Assembly (NCBI GenBank): GCA_009786735.1
Contig: WQRM01000047.1
Coordinates: 1 to 10,169, forward strand
From: Oscillospiraceae bacterium
GTDB taxonomy: Bacteria > Bacillota > Clostridia > Oscillospirales > Acutalibacteraceae
Direction: 5' to 3'
Length of the DNA: 10,169 nt
The position numbers and the translations under genes are program-made. Positions 1-5,743 of this stretch are shown one piece after another. The stretch's first letter is position 1. Each line of letters starts with the position of its first letter. The notes under the pieces were generated by a model. The model was not told the DNA's origin. It saw only the letters and a list, made by a program, of their open reading frames with translations, and ran no database searches.

Positions 1-377
1 TTTCGATTGCCGCCGCGCTGCTGGGTGCGCAGTCCGCCATTGGGGTGGACATCGACCCCGCCGCCGTGAAAAACGCGCAGGAAAACGCCGCCCGCAACGG
101 TCTTGCGCCGCCGCAATTGCAGTGTTTGCAGGGCGATTTGGCGCAACACATCAGCGGCACGTTTGATGTGATTGTCTCCAACATCGTCGCCGATGCGATC
201 GTCTCGCTTGCGCCGCAGGTGAGTGCTCTGCTCGCGCCCGGCGGCGTGTGGTTGAGCAGCGGCATCATCGACACCCGCGCGGGCGATGTGCTCGCCGCAC
301 TGGCTGCCGCGGGCTTTGCCATCACCGCGCAGCACGCGGAAGAGGGCTGGGTGTGCTTGGCGGCGCAGGCGTTGTGA
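1..377 (+). CDS. prmA: Ribosomal protein L11 methyltransferase PrmA, C-terminal part (5' end outside window)
   Basis: The frame is open from base 3 and ends at TGA 375-377; the true start lies before the window. PrmA uses S-adenosylmethionine to methylate amino groups of ribosomal protein L11 in the cytosol. The visible part begins just after the glycine-rich SAM motif, with SIAAALLGAQ followed by GVDIDPAAV, where the acidic residues contact the SAM ribose, then ENAARNGL. The family-specific stretch NIVADAIVSLAP, equivalent to the NILA motif of PrmA, and the late block APGGVWLSSGII follow, and the protein ends soon after EEGWVCL, matching the usual EEW ending. All these blocks occur in the expected order, so the call is firm. 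In many Clostridia prmA is followed by the 16S rRNA methyltransferase gene rsmE. Here it is followed after 24 bases by an unrelated small gene. Confidence 0.93.
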   Translation, partial: SIAAALLGAQSAIGVDIDPAAVKNAQENAARNGLAPPQLQCLQGDLAQHISGTFDVIVSNIVADAIVSLAPQVSALLAPGGVWLSSGIIDTRAGDVLAALAAAGFAITAQHAEEGWVCLAAQAL

Positions 378-401
378 TACCCCAAAAATGAGGAGGAAAC
401 C

Positions 402-863
402 ATGCAACTCATCCTATCCATCATCGCCATGCTGCTTCAGCTCATTCCGTTCACCACCCCGCACACGCAGCAGGTCGGCGCGGAGCTCGCGCACGAGGTC
501 GTCTACATCGCCGCGACGCTGCCCTGCGGCAACGCCACCGTGTTCGTCGCCATCGACCTAGACGACCGCCAGTTTATGCAGCTGTACTCCCCGGCGGTGT
601 TGCGCGCGTTTTCGCGTGAGGTCGCGCAGCGCCAACGCGAGTTTCTGCCCAACGGCGAGCCCTATTGGCTCATGTGCGCGCGGCATATCGCGGGCGAAAC
701 CAAGCTGCACCTGTTGGGTTACACCGCCACCACGGTGCTCGGCGGCGAGCGCGGTTTGCTGCCCGGCTTGCACGCACGTTTCCGTGTAATCGACCTCAAC
801 GTGGACGAAGACCGCTTGCCTGCGTGGCTGCTGTTGGGTACGGGCTGGTTGATTGTGGGATAA
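402..863 (+). CDS. Unrecognised 153-aa protein with hydrophobic N-terminus
   Basis: ATG 402 is preceded by a perfect AGGAGG (391-396) at good spacing. The gene starts 24 bases after prmA and is probably co-transcribed with it. Residues 3-18 are strongly hydrophobic with no positive charge before them, so they could be a membrane anchor or a poor signal peptide. The rest looks like a compact soluble domain: a beta-rich start (HEVVYIAATL, then TVFVAIDLDD), a helical Arg/Gln-rich stretch at about 64-80, and beta strands again at 88-133. The C-terminus (AWLLLGTGWLIVG) is hydrophobic. I do not recognise a family, and I see no catalytic motif or metal-binding pattern; Cys42 and Cys92 are the only cysteines. 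GC-rich third positions and the strong RBS support it as a real gene. If the hydrophobic start is an anchor, the domain would be outside the membrane. Confidence 0.8.
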   Translation: MQLILSIIAMLLQLIPFTTPHTQQVGAELAHEVVYIAATLPCGNATVFVAIDLDDRQFMQLYSPAVLRAFSREVAQRQREFLPNGEPYWLMCARHIAGETKLHLLGYTATTVLGGERGLLPGLHARFRVIDLNVDEDRLPAWLLLGTGWLIVG

Positions 864-873
864 GCGCTTCCAC

Positions 874-903
874 TTGACAACCACCCCCGCAATATGATAC
901 AAT
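874..903 (+). promoter_or_regulatory. Sigma-A-type promoter for the membrane-TPR / serine hydrolase genes
   Basis: A consensus -35 TTGACA (874-879) is followed after 18 bases by TACAAT (898-903), one mismatch from the -10 consensus. It lies just after the stop of the preceding gene and 95 bases before the next start codon. Transcription would begin near 909-911. The untranslated leader to 998 can form two small hairpins (907-921 and 930-945). Confidence 0.75.
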
Positions 904-906
904 AAC

Positions 907-921
907 AGGCACATAGTGCCT
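907..921. promoter_or_regulatory. Perfect palindrome at the predicted transcription start
   Basis: AGGCAC (907-912) and GTGCCT (916-921) are exact inverted repeats around ATA. The element starts four bases after the -10 box, so it covers the expected +1. It could be an operator for a dimeric repressor or a 5'-terminal stem that protects the mRNA. The sequence alone does not decide. Confidence 0.45.
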
Positions 922-997
922 CGCAAGCACGCTTTTCGACAAGCGCCACAGCATGTCATGTTGGGGCTGCTTTTGCCTAATAAGGAGAGGAATAAAC

Positions 998-2356
998 ATG
1001 CAACGCAAAAAGCCATCTATCGCTCCCGTGGTTTTGTTCGCGATATTATCCTTTGTCATGCTTGCAACCACAGTGGTGACAATCATCGTGGGTTTTGAAG
1101 AGGCCACCGAAGAGAATACCACCGAATTGACGGCCACGGTAATGAGTGTACATGTAATCGGCGAAGAACCCGATCGCGCTATTGTCATTTATTCAGTAGA
1201 GCACGGGAATAGGCTGCGTGCCCCATATAACACAAGCGATTACAATCATTTATCAAATGCTGAAACCGTGTTTTTCAGAGTTGAAAATATTCGGCTAGAA
1301 CAATTAGAGCGTATGCCGATTATCCCTAGGATGTCCATCCGAACGGAAGATGTAGAAATTATTTCATTAAGCAGTGTCAACGAAAACAACGCCGCTTTGC
1401 ACACTGCAGCTATGACCACAGGCATTATTTTTTCCTCAATTTCTCTATTATTGGCCATATTCTTTGGCATCCGCCGCAAACGAAGCGCCGCACCACAGCA
1501 TCAAGCAACCCAAGCGAACACTGCCACTAAGTCTAGAGGTGGGGCAAGCTCTATGATTTATATGTTCAGACGCACTAAGTTTTTGTACTTGGGATTGGTA
1601 TTGTTGGCTGCTCTTGTGTCGATAACGTTAGCTTTAGCGATTGAAGCGGTGCATCCTTTGCTGGCGTTTTTGGTTTGGATAGTTTTGGTTCTTGTCTCCG
1701 CAGCCATTGCAGAGCGATATGCGGGAAAACTCCACAATGAGATTCTCAACACATTAGCGCAGAAATGTGACCCGCATGGTTTTATCGAAAAACATGAGAA
1801 AATCCTGACAAGAAAAATTGGAAATATGAGAACTAATATATTGTTGAATGTAAGCACTGGATATTTAACAAGCGGAGATCCACAAACCGCAAAGCATGTT
1901 TTAGATAGTATTCAGAATTTTTCAAACAACAGCGCAGGGATTATCAGTCAAGTAACTTACTACAACAATTTATGTTCGTATTATTTGAATATTGACGACA
2001 TTGCAACTGCGGAAGTTATGCATAACCATATGCTTGAGGTGCTGAAAAGCGAAATTTTTCCGAAGCAACAATATGATAGCAGTTACAATTTTTATACTGA
2101 AAAGCAATTCAGTATTAATATCGAAAAAGGAGATTATTCCGGCGCAGAAGAGTGGTTTTTAATCCAATTCAATCGAGAAAAAAGCTTGCTCGGCAAAGTT
2201 TCTGCGCAGTATTGTCTCGGTCAAATCTATTTGCATTTTGAGCGTTTTGAGGAAGCAGCGAAAGCGTTTGATTATGTGATAGAACACGGAAACACGACCT
2301 ATTATGTTGCGAAATCTCGCGAGCTTTTGCATCAGTGCACAGCAAAAGAGGAATAG
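998..2356 (+). CDS. Four-pass membrane protein: extracytoplasmic module fused to membrane-TPR module (452 aa)
   Basis: I start at ATG 998 because AAGGAGAGG (982-990) sits just upstream; an in-frame ATG at 953 has no such site. N-terminal module: QRKK, TM1 about 9-31, an extracytoplasmic beta-rich domain about 34-135, TM2 about 137-158, then RRKR. This resembles the layout of DUF3592-type proteins, but weakly. A hydrophilic Gln/Thr/Ala linker (163-185) follows. The second module begins at Met186 with FRR, TM3 about 195-215, TM4 about 220-238, then about 210 cytosolic residues of helical pairs resembling TPRs (for example QYCLGQIYLHFERFEEAAKA). Positively charged residues flank the cytosolic sides consistently. 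The second module is a paralogue of the whole next protein: 267 versus 269 residues, with 67 of the last 72 identical. The DNA is AT-rich compared with both flanks. A scaffold or sensor role is possible; the function is unknown. Confidence 0.88.
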   Translation: MQRKKPSIAPVVLFAILSFVMLATTVVTIIVGFEEATEENTTELTATVMSVHVIGEEPDRAIVIYSVEHGNRLRAPYNTSDYNHLSNAETVFFRVENIRLEQLERMPIIPRMSIRTEDVEIISLSSVNENNAALHTAAMTTGIIFSSISLLLAIFFGIRRKRSAAPQHQATQANTATKSRGGASSMIYMFRRTKFLYLGLVLLAALVSITLALAIEAVHPLLAFLVWIVLVLVSAAIAERYAGKLHNEILNTLAQKCDPHGFIEKHEKILTRKIGNMRTNILLNVSTGYLTSGDPQTAKHVLDSIQNFSNNSAGIISQVTYYNNLCSYYLNIDDIATAEVMHNHMLEVLKSEIFPKQQYDSSYNFYTEKQFSINIEKGDYSGAEEWFLIQFNREKSLLGKVSAQYCLGQIYLHFERFEEAAKAFDYVIEHGNTTYYVAKSRELLHQCTAKEE

Positions 2357-2400
2357 CCCCACACGCAATGCGCTACAATATTCGCAAGAAGGAGCGATAG
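2217..2400 (+). repeat. Tandem duplication, upstream copy of the strongest-conserved segment
   Basis: The 3' end of the first membrane-TPR gene and the spacer after it recur 859 bases downstream. Bases 2297-2360 match 3156-3219 exactly over 64 bases, spanning the last codons, the TAG stop and the following CCCC. Similarity continues past the stop into the spacer, where both copies contain GCTACAATA followed by CAAGAA. The duplicated unit therefore includes the intergenic leader, which argues for a DNA-level tandem duplication. Confidence 0.85.
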
Positions 2401-2405
2401 GACAT

Positions 2406-3215
2406 ATGATTAATTTATTCAGACGCACGACAATTCTGTTTAATGGATTGATACTCTTCGCTTCGCTTGTGTCGGTAACGCTTGGCGTAACCATTGAAGT
2501 CGTACGCCCTTGGCTGGCGGTTTTAATTTGGATAGTTTTGTTTCTAGTTTCCGCGACCATTGCAGGGAGATACGCGGAAAAACTGAACAAAGAAATTGAC
2601 GACATATATGCGCAGAAATGTGACCCGCATGCTTATATCGAAAAACTTAAGGAAATCCTGGAAACAAGAAGAATTGTTGAAAAAGAAAGAACCTATGTCT
2701 TGTTGAACATATGCGCCGGACATTTGGCAAACGGTGACACATACAACGCAAAACTCGTCTTAGACCGTCATTTTGAATTCTCGAAGGGCAACGCAGGCTT
2801 GTTATACAAAGCGACGTACTATAATCACTTGTGTGCATGCCATTTGCGAATGGACGACATTGCCAATGCAGAAACCGCGCTTAACCACATGCTTGAGGTG
2901 GTGAAAGACGAAAAATTTCCGAAACAGCACTATGATGGAGACTATAATTCTTGCGCAGAAAAACAATTTTTAATTAACATCGCAAAAGGAAATTATTCCG
3001 GTGCGGAAGAATGGTTTCTCATTAAGTTCAATCGAGAAAAGAGCTTGCTCGGCAAAGTTGCCGCGCAGTATCGGCTTGGCCAAATCTATTTGCATTTTGA
3101 GCGTTTTGAGGAAGCCGAGAAAGCGTTTAATTATGTGATAGAACACGGAAACACAACCTATTATGTTGCGAAATCTCGCGAGCTTTTGCATCAGTGCACA
3201 GCAAAAGAGGAATAG
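2406..3215 (+). CDS. Two-pass membrane protein with cytosolic TPR-like domain (269 aa), tandem paralogue
   Basis: ATG 2406 follows AAGAAGGAG (2386-2394) and aligns with Met186 of the preceding protein, so it is preferred over in-frame upstream ATGs that read into the previous gene's 3' end. Residues 1-9 carry FRR on the cytosolic side. TM1 is about 10-30, a short EVVRP loop follows, and TM2 is about 36-53. Residues 55-269 form helical pairs in the cytosol. The clearest TPR-like unit is 221-242 (QYRLGQIY, then FEEAEKAF), followed by GNTTYYV at 248-254. It is colinear with the second half of the preceding protein; similarity is lower in the middle and very high over the last 72 residues. The gene lies 49 bases after its paralogue and 46 before the serine hydrolase gene, so one transcript is likely. 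Like its paralogue it is AT-rich. TPR domains usually bind other proteins; no partner is evident here. Confidence 0.88.
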   Translation: MINLFRRTTILFNGLILFASLVSVTLGVTIEVVRPWLAVLIWIVLFLVSATIAGRYAEKLNKEIDDIYAQKCDPHAYIEKLKEILETRRIVEKERTYVLLNICAGHLANGDTYNAKLVLDRHFEFSKGNAGLLYKATYYNHLCACHLRMDDIANAETALNHMLEVVKDEKFPKQHYDGDYNSCAEKQFLINIAKGNYSGAEEWFLIKFNREKSLLGKVAAQYRLGQIYLHFERFEEAEKAFNYVIEHGNTTYYVAKSRELLHQCTAKEE

Positions 3216-3254
3216 CCCCGCACACATCGCGCTACAATACTCAACAAGAAAGAA
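3076..3254 (+). repeat. Tandem duplication, downstream copy of the strongest-conserved segment
   Basis: This is the partner of the segment ending near 2400, displaced by 859 bases. The identical run is 3156-3219. The spacer copy leads into the serine hydrolase gene, and its RBS has decayed to AAGAAAGAAG, compared with AAGAAGGAG in the first copy. Confidence 0.85.
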
Positions 3255-3261
3255 GTTTCCT

Positions 3262-4263
3262 ATGCTCAACGAAACCACACAAGCGCTCATCAACGGCGCA
3301 TTCAAGAAAAAACCCAACCTAAAAATGACGATCGGCGTGCTGCAGGGCGGCAACACCACGCTCAAGCTGCTCGAGGCCAGCGGCGAAGTGCCCTACACCA
3401 GCTATTCGTATGAAATCGGCTCTGTGGGCAAAACGCTCACCACATCATTGCTGGCGAAATATGTCGAGTCCGGCGCAATGAACCTCGATGACTCCGTAGC
3501 CAAGTATATCCCCAAGCTGGGTGACGGCAAATACTATCCCACGTTACGGCGGCTTGCGACGCACACGGCGGGCTATTCAAGCGCTCTGCCGATGAACGCA
3601 AAAGAATTTCGCAGTGTGGCGTGGAAGCAAATCACCGGCAAACCTGTTTCGGCTCTGGACTTGCTGGGCATGGATTTTGACAAGCTCATCACCACCGCCC
3701 ACGCGCAAGTGCTTGAAGACAAAAACTATTCGTGGCAATACTCCAACTTTGGCATGGCGCTGCTGGGCTGCGCCGTGGGGCGCGCGGCGGGTATGAGCTA
3801 CGCTGACGCGATGACGCAGTTCCTCGCCGAGGCGCTGAAGCTGCCCAACACCATTGTGGGTGAGGCTGGCGCGAAAAACCTGCTCAGCGGTCACGATAGC
3901 GCGCACCGCGATGTGGGCACTTGGAACGCCAACCGCGACAACTACACTTCGCCTGCGGGGAACTTCACCTCCACCGCCGAGGACATGCTGGAGTTTGCGC
4001 GGCGCAACATTGAGGAAGAGCCGTCCTGCCTGCGGCTGTGCCATGAACTCCACGACCTCAAAAGCAAGCACAGCAACATGGGCTTGGGCTGGTGGATTGA
4101 TGCCAAACAGCCATCCATCTACTATCACGGCGGCAACACCGACGGTTTCGCCAGCATCTTGGCATTTGACAAGCAAGCCAAAACCGCCGTGGTCATCTTA
4201 ACCAATGTGCGCAACTACAGGCAGCGCGAAAAGCTGTTCAAAGAGATTCTGAAAACCCTATAA
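3262..4263 (+). CDS. Beta-lactamase-fold serine hydrolase (class C / PBP4*-like), 333 aa, no signal peptide
   Basis: The family covers class C beta-lactamases, DD-peptidases and esterases that act through an acyl-serine. The active-site set is visible in order: SVGK (Ser54, Lys57; the SxxK motif), YSN (Tyr160, Asn162; the YxN motif) and HGG (289-291), which replaces KTG as in many esterase-like members. Family landmarks between them include NLDDSVAKYIP (74-84), the loop LATHTAGY (98-105), and PAGNFTST (231-238) before the C-terminal strands. The chosen start at ATG 3262 gives no hydrophobic N-terminus, so the protein is probably cytosolic unless exported by another route; peptidoglycan relatives normally have a signal peptide. 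The upstream RBS is weak (AAGAAAGAAG) and seems inherited from the duplicated spacer, so translation may depend on the preceding gene. Codon use is GC-rich, unlike the two genes before it. Esterase or peptidase activity cannot be separated from sequence. Confidence 0.93.
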   Translation: MLNETTQALINGAFKKKPNLKMTIGVLQGGNTTLKLLEASGEVPYTSYSYEIGSVGKTLTTSLLAKYVESGAMNLDDSVAKYIPKLGDGKYYPTLRRLATHTAGYSSALPMNAKEFRSVAWKQITGKPVSALDLLGMDFDKLITTAHAQVLEDKNYSWQYSNFGMALLGCAVGRAAGMSYADAMTQFLAEALKLPNTIVGEAGAKNLLSGHDSAHRDVGTWNANRDNYTSPAGNFTSTAEDMLEFARRNIEEEPSCLRLCHELHDLKSKHSNMGLGWWIDAKQPSIYYHGGNTDGFASILAFDKQAKTAVVILTNVRNYRQREKLFKEILKTL

Positions 4264-4302
4264 ACCAAAAGGCGGTTTTAGATTTTGTATTGATATTCGG
4301 CA

Positions 4303-4329
4303 TTTCGGACGACCTGTGGTCGTCCGAAA
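4303..4329. repeat. Perfect 12-bp-stem palindrome with 3-base loop
   Basis: TTTCGGACGACC (4303-4314) and GGTCGTCCGAAA (4318-4329) are exact inverted repeats around TGT. Neither strand has a T-run after the stem, so it does not fit a standard intrinsic terminator. It lies in the 119-base gap between the serine hydrolase and GDPD genes. It could stabilise or process mRNA, be a protein-binding dyad, or be a REP-like repeat. Confidence 0.8.
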
Positions 4330-4382
4330 AACACCAACCACCCAAAACCAAAATAAACTTAAACATACAGGAGGACACCCCC

Positions 4383-5123
4383 ATGCCACTCGTCATTGCC
4401 CACCGCGGCGCCAACCTCGAAGCCCCCGAAAACACCCTGCCCGCCTTTGAACGCGCCCTTGCCTACAGCGTGCACGGCTTTGAAAACGACGTGCACATCA
4501 CCGCCGACGGCGTGCTCGTGGTCATCCACGACGACACCATCGACCGCACCTCAAACGGTACAGGTCTGGTGTGTGAAATGACCTACGACCAACTCATGCA
4601 GTACGACTACGGCAGCTGGTTTTCACCGGAGTTCGCCGGCACGAAAATCCCCACGCTGCAGGAGTTTTTCGCCCTGTGCCACGAGCTGCCGCTGATCAAC
4701 GTGGAAATCAAAGCCGAACCCAACGGCTCCAAAGATGCCGCCGCTGCCGTGGTGAAGCTCGCCAAAGAATGCGGCGTGTTTGACAACCTGCTGGTGTCGT
4801 CGTTCGACATGGACATGCTGCAAAACTGCCTCGCCGAAGACCCCGCCACCCGCGTGGCGTTTCTCTATGCGCCGGACAACGAGGAAGCCTGCGACGAAAT
4901 CTGCGACTGCCCCGTAACCTTCGCGCAGAAGTACAACCTGTCGGCGTTGCATCCCTTTGTGCCGCTGTGCAACCCCGATTTCATCGAAGAATGCTGCGCG
5001 GCAGGCATCATGGTCAACCCGTGGACAGTCAACCAAGAGCACGCCATCACCGCCCTGCGCAACTGGGGCGCACACGCCGTAATCACCGACGAACCTGCGC
5101 TTGCCATGGGCATTTGCTGCTGA
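4383..5123 (+). CDS. Glycerophosphodiester phosphodiesterase (GDPD), 246 aa, cytosolic
   Basis: The enzyme hydrolyses glycerophosphodiesters, products of phospholipid deacylation, to glycerol 3-phosphate and an alcohol. ATG 4383 has a perfect AGGAGG (4369-4374) upstream. The family motifs are intact and at usual positions: AHRG with catalytic His7 and Arg8, PENTLPAF (15-22), the metal ligands Glu34 and Asp36 in ENDVHIT, His49 in VVIHDDTIDRT (catalytic), and Glu108 with Lys110 in NVEIK. The C-terminal blocks VNPWTVN and AVITDEPALAM complete the barrel. Length matches the short soluble bacterial members (UgpQ-like); there is no signal peptide or membrane segment, so it should act in the cytosol. 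It is separated from its neighbours by 119 and 210 bases, both containing palindromes, so it may be transcribed alone. I saw no clear promoter in front of it. UgpQ orthology is not established, so no symbol is given. Confidence 0.95.
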   Translation: MPLVIAHRGANLEAPENTLPAFERALAYSVHGFENDVHITADGVLVVIHDDTIDRTSNGTGLVCEMTYDQLMQYDYGSWFSPEFAGTKIPTLQEFFALCHELPLINVEIKAEPNGSKDAAAAVVKLAKECGVFDNLLVSSFDMDMLQNCLAEDPATRVAFLYAPDNEEACDEICDCPVTFAQKYNLSALHPFVPLCNPDFIEECCAAGIMVNPWTVNQEHAITALRNWGAHAVITDEPALAMGICC

Positions 5124-5156
5124 TGCACACGCGCTATGACAACGCTACAACTGGCT

Positions 5157-5295
5157 GCGCCGAGTGATACTCGACGCCTATAACGCGTGAACGGCACGGT
5201 GCGCATGCGATGCGCACACACTCGCCGAAAGCACGCGCGAGTATCACTCGCGCCCCGTAGTACACACGTTTTAGGCGGGAAGTATTACTTCCCGC
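5157..5295. repeat. Cluster of four regularly spaced hairpins, three of one family
   Basis: Four palindromes begin at 5157, 5199, 5235 and 5275, about 40 bases apart. Hairpins 1 (5157-5177, inverted), 2 (5235-5253) and 3 (5275-5295) share the core AGTATYACT and outer GCG/CGC ends. The stem bases between core and ends differ but stay paired: C-G versus G-C and G-C versus A-T between copies 1 and 3. Copy 1 has one imperfect pair (C5160/A5174). The fourth palindrome is a different one: GTGCGCAT (5199-5206) and ATGCGCAC (5210-5217) around GCG. The region has no credible gene. It looks like a REP-like extragenic element after the GDPD gene. Confidence 0.75.
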
Positions 5296-5310
5296 AGCCC
5301 TTTCTTATTT
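5275..5310 (+). terminator. Possible intrinsic terminator of the GDPD gene (third hairpin of the cluster)
   Basis: GCGGGAAGTA (5275-5284) and TACTTCCCGC (5286-5295) form a strong GC-based stem. It is followed by AGCCCTTTCTTATTT, a broken T-rich tract starting several bases after the stem. This placement suits a terminator before the next gene at 5334, but the tract is weak. Confidence 0.45.
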
Positions 5311-5333
5311 GAAAAACCGAAAGGAAAATAACC

Positions 5334-5633
5334 ATGCACGCCATCTTCCACTGCACCTTCAAGCTCAAAAAGAGCGCCGACCCGCAAGCCTTCCTGCAAG
5401 CCAGCAAAACCCTCCACGCCGAGCACATCTCCAAGCAGGCAGGCTATGTCTCGTGGCAACAGCTGCGCGACGGCGACGCCTGGGTGGATCTGCTGACCTT
5501 TGACAGCATGGACAACGTGAAAGCCTTTGAGGAAAACTCTGCCACGCCCAACGAGCATGCGCTGGCGTTTTATTCCTTCATCAACATGCCCAGCTGTGTG
5601 GTGCGCTACTACAACGTGGAAGTGGCGCACTAA
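5334..5633 (+). CDS. Small putative dimeric alpha/beta-barrel protein (ABM-like), 99 aa
   Basis: ATG 5334 follows GAAAGGA with normal spacing. The predicted order is strand (3-10), helix (15-34), strand (38-45), strand (49-56), helix (58-69 and on), and strand (88-97). This beta-alpha-beta-beta-alpha-beta pattern and a length near 100 residues fit the dimeric ferredoxin-like barrel of antibiotic biosynthesis monooxygenase (ABM) and related stress-response proteins. Consistent details are the hydrophobic strand IFHCTFKL, aromatic residues in YVSWQQL, and WVDLLTFDSMDNVKAF, which matches the typical strand followed by a helix opening with Asp and Ala-Phe. No cofactor motif is visible, as usual for the group. 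The fold call rests on pattern only and the substrate is unknown. The gene stands alone between the hairpin cluster and a new promoter. Confidence 0.85.
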   Translation: MHAIFHCTFKLKKSADPQAFLQASKTLHAEHISKQAGYVSWQQLRDGDAWVDLLTFDSMDNVKAFEENSATPNEHALAFYSFINMPSCVVRYYNVEVAH

Positions 5634-5681
5634 ACGGCTTGTCTCGCAACCCAAAGTTGCAAAATTGCCGCCCAAAATCGC

Positions 5682-5710
5682 TGGTTGTGCCCACGTGATT
5701 GTGCTATACT
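5682..5710 (+). promoter_or_regulatory. Probable promoter of the 5744-10018 operon
   Basis: TATACT (5705-5710) is preceded by TGC, giving an extended -10 (TGN-TATACT). A poor -35 candidate, TGGTTG (5682-5687), lies 17 bases upstream; extended -10 promoters tolerate this. An alternative -10, TATACA, lies at 5710-5715. The region is 34 bases before the next start codon, where no terminator or gene intervenes. Confidence 0.5.
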
Positions 5711-5743
5711 ATACACATCACAACAAGAAACGAGGGCACAAGC

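Noticed and set aside
862..869. AAGCGCTT palindrome at the stop of the 402-863 gene as operator or terminator
   Set aside because: It is only eight bases, has no T-run, and such a site is expected by chance in this length of sequence.
953..997. Earlier start (ATG 953) for the fused membrane-TPR protein
   Set aside because: No Shine-Dalgarno sequence lies before it, whereas AAGGAGAGG sits just before ATG 998, which also gives a proper basic N-terminus before TM1.
2371..2380. TACAAT in both duplicated spacers (near 2374 and 3233) as a promoter -10 box
   Set aside because: No plausible -35 lies 16-18 bases upstream in either copy. The genes are close enough for read-through from 874-903.
3577..4176. 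Long open reading frame on the - strand within the serine hydrolase gene
   Set aside because: The + strand protein carries an intact catalytic set across this span. The reverse frame has Arg/Val/His-rich composition typical of antisense to GC-rich codons and no family match.
998..4263. Toxin-antitoxin or anti-phage defence system built on the TPR genes
   Set aside because: No nuclease, NTPase, HEPN, TIR or other effector motif is seen in these genes. The serine hydrolase alone is not enough to support such a reading.
4262..4290. AAACC/GGTTT hairpin with TTTT after the serine hydrolase stop as terminator
   Set aside because: A five-base AT-containing stem with a seven-base loop is too weak, and the T-tract is interrupted.
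5157..5295. CRISPR-like array (four elements about every 40 bases)
   Set aside because: The elements are individually palindromic and not identical, one is inverted, one is unrelated, and no cas gene is nearby. A hairpin cluster explains the pattern better.
5646..5660. GCAAC/GTTGC hairpin after the ABM-like gene as terminator
   Set aside because: The stem is five bases and is followed by AAAATTG rather than a T-run.
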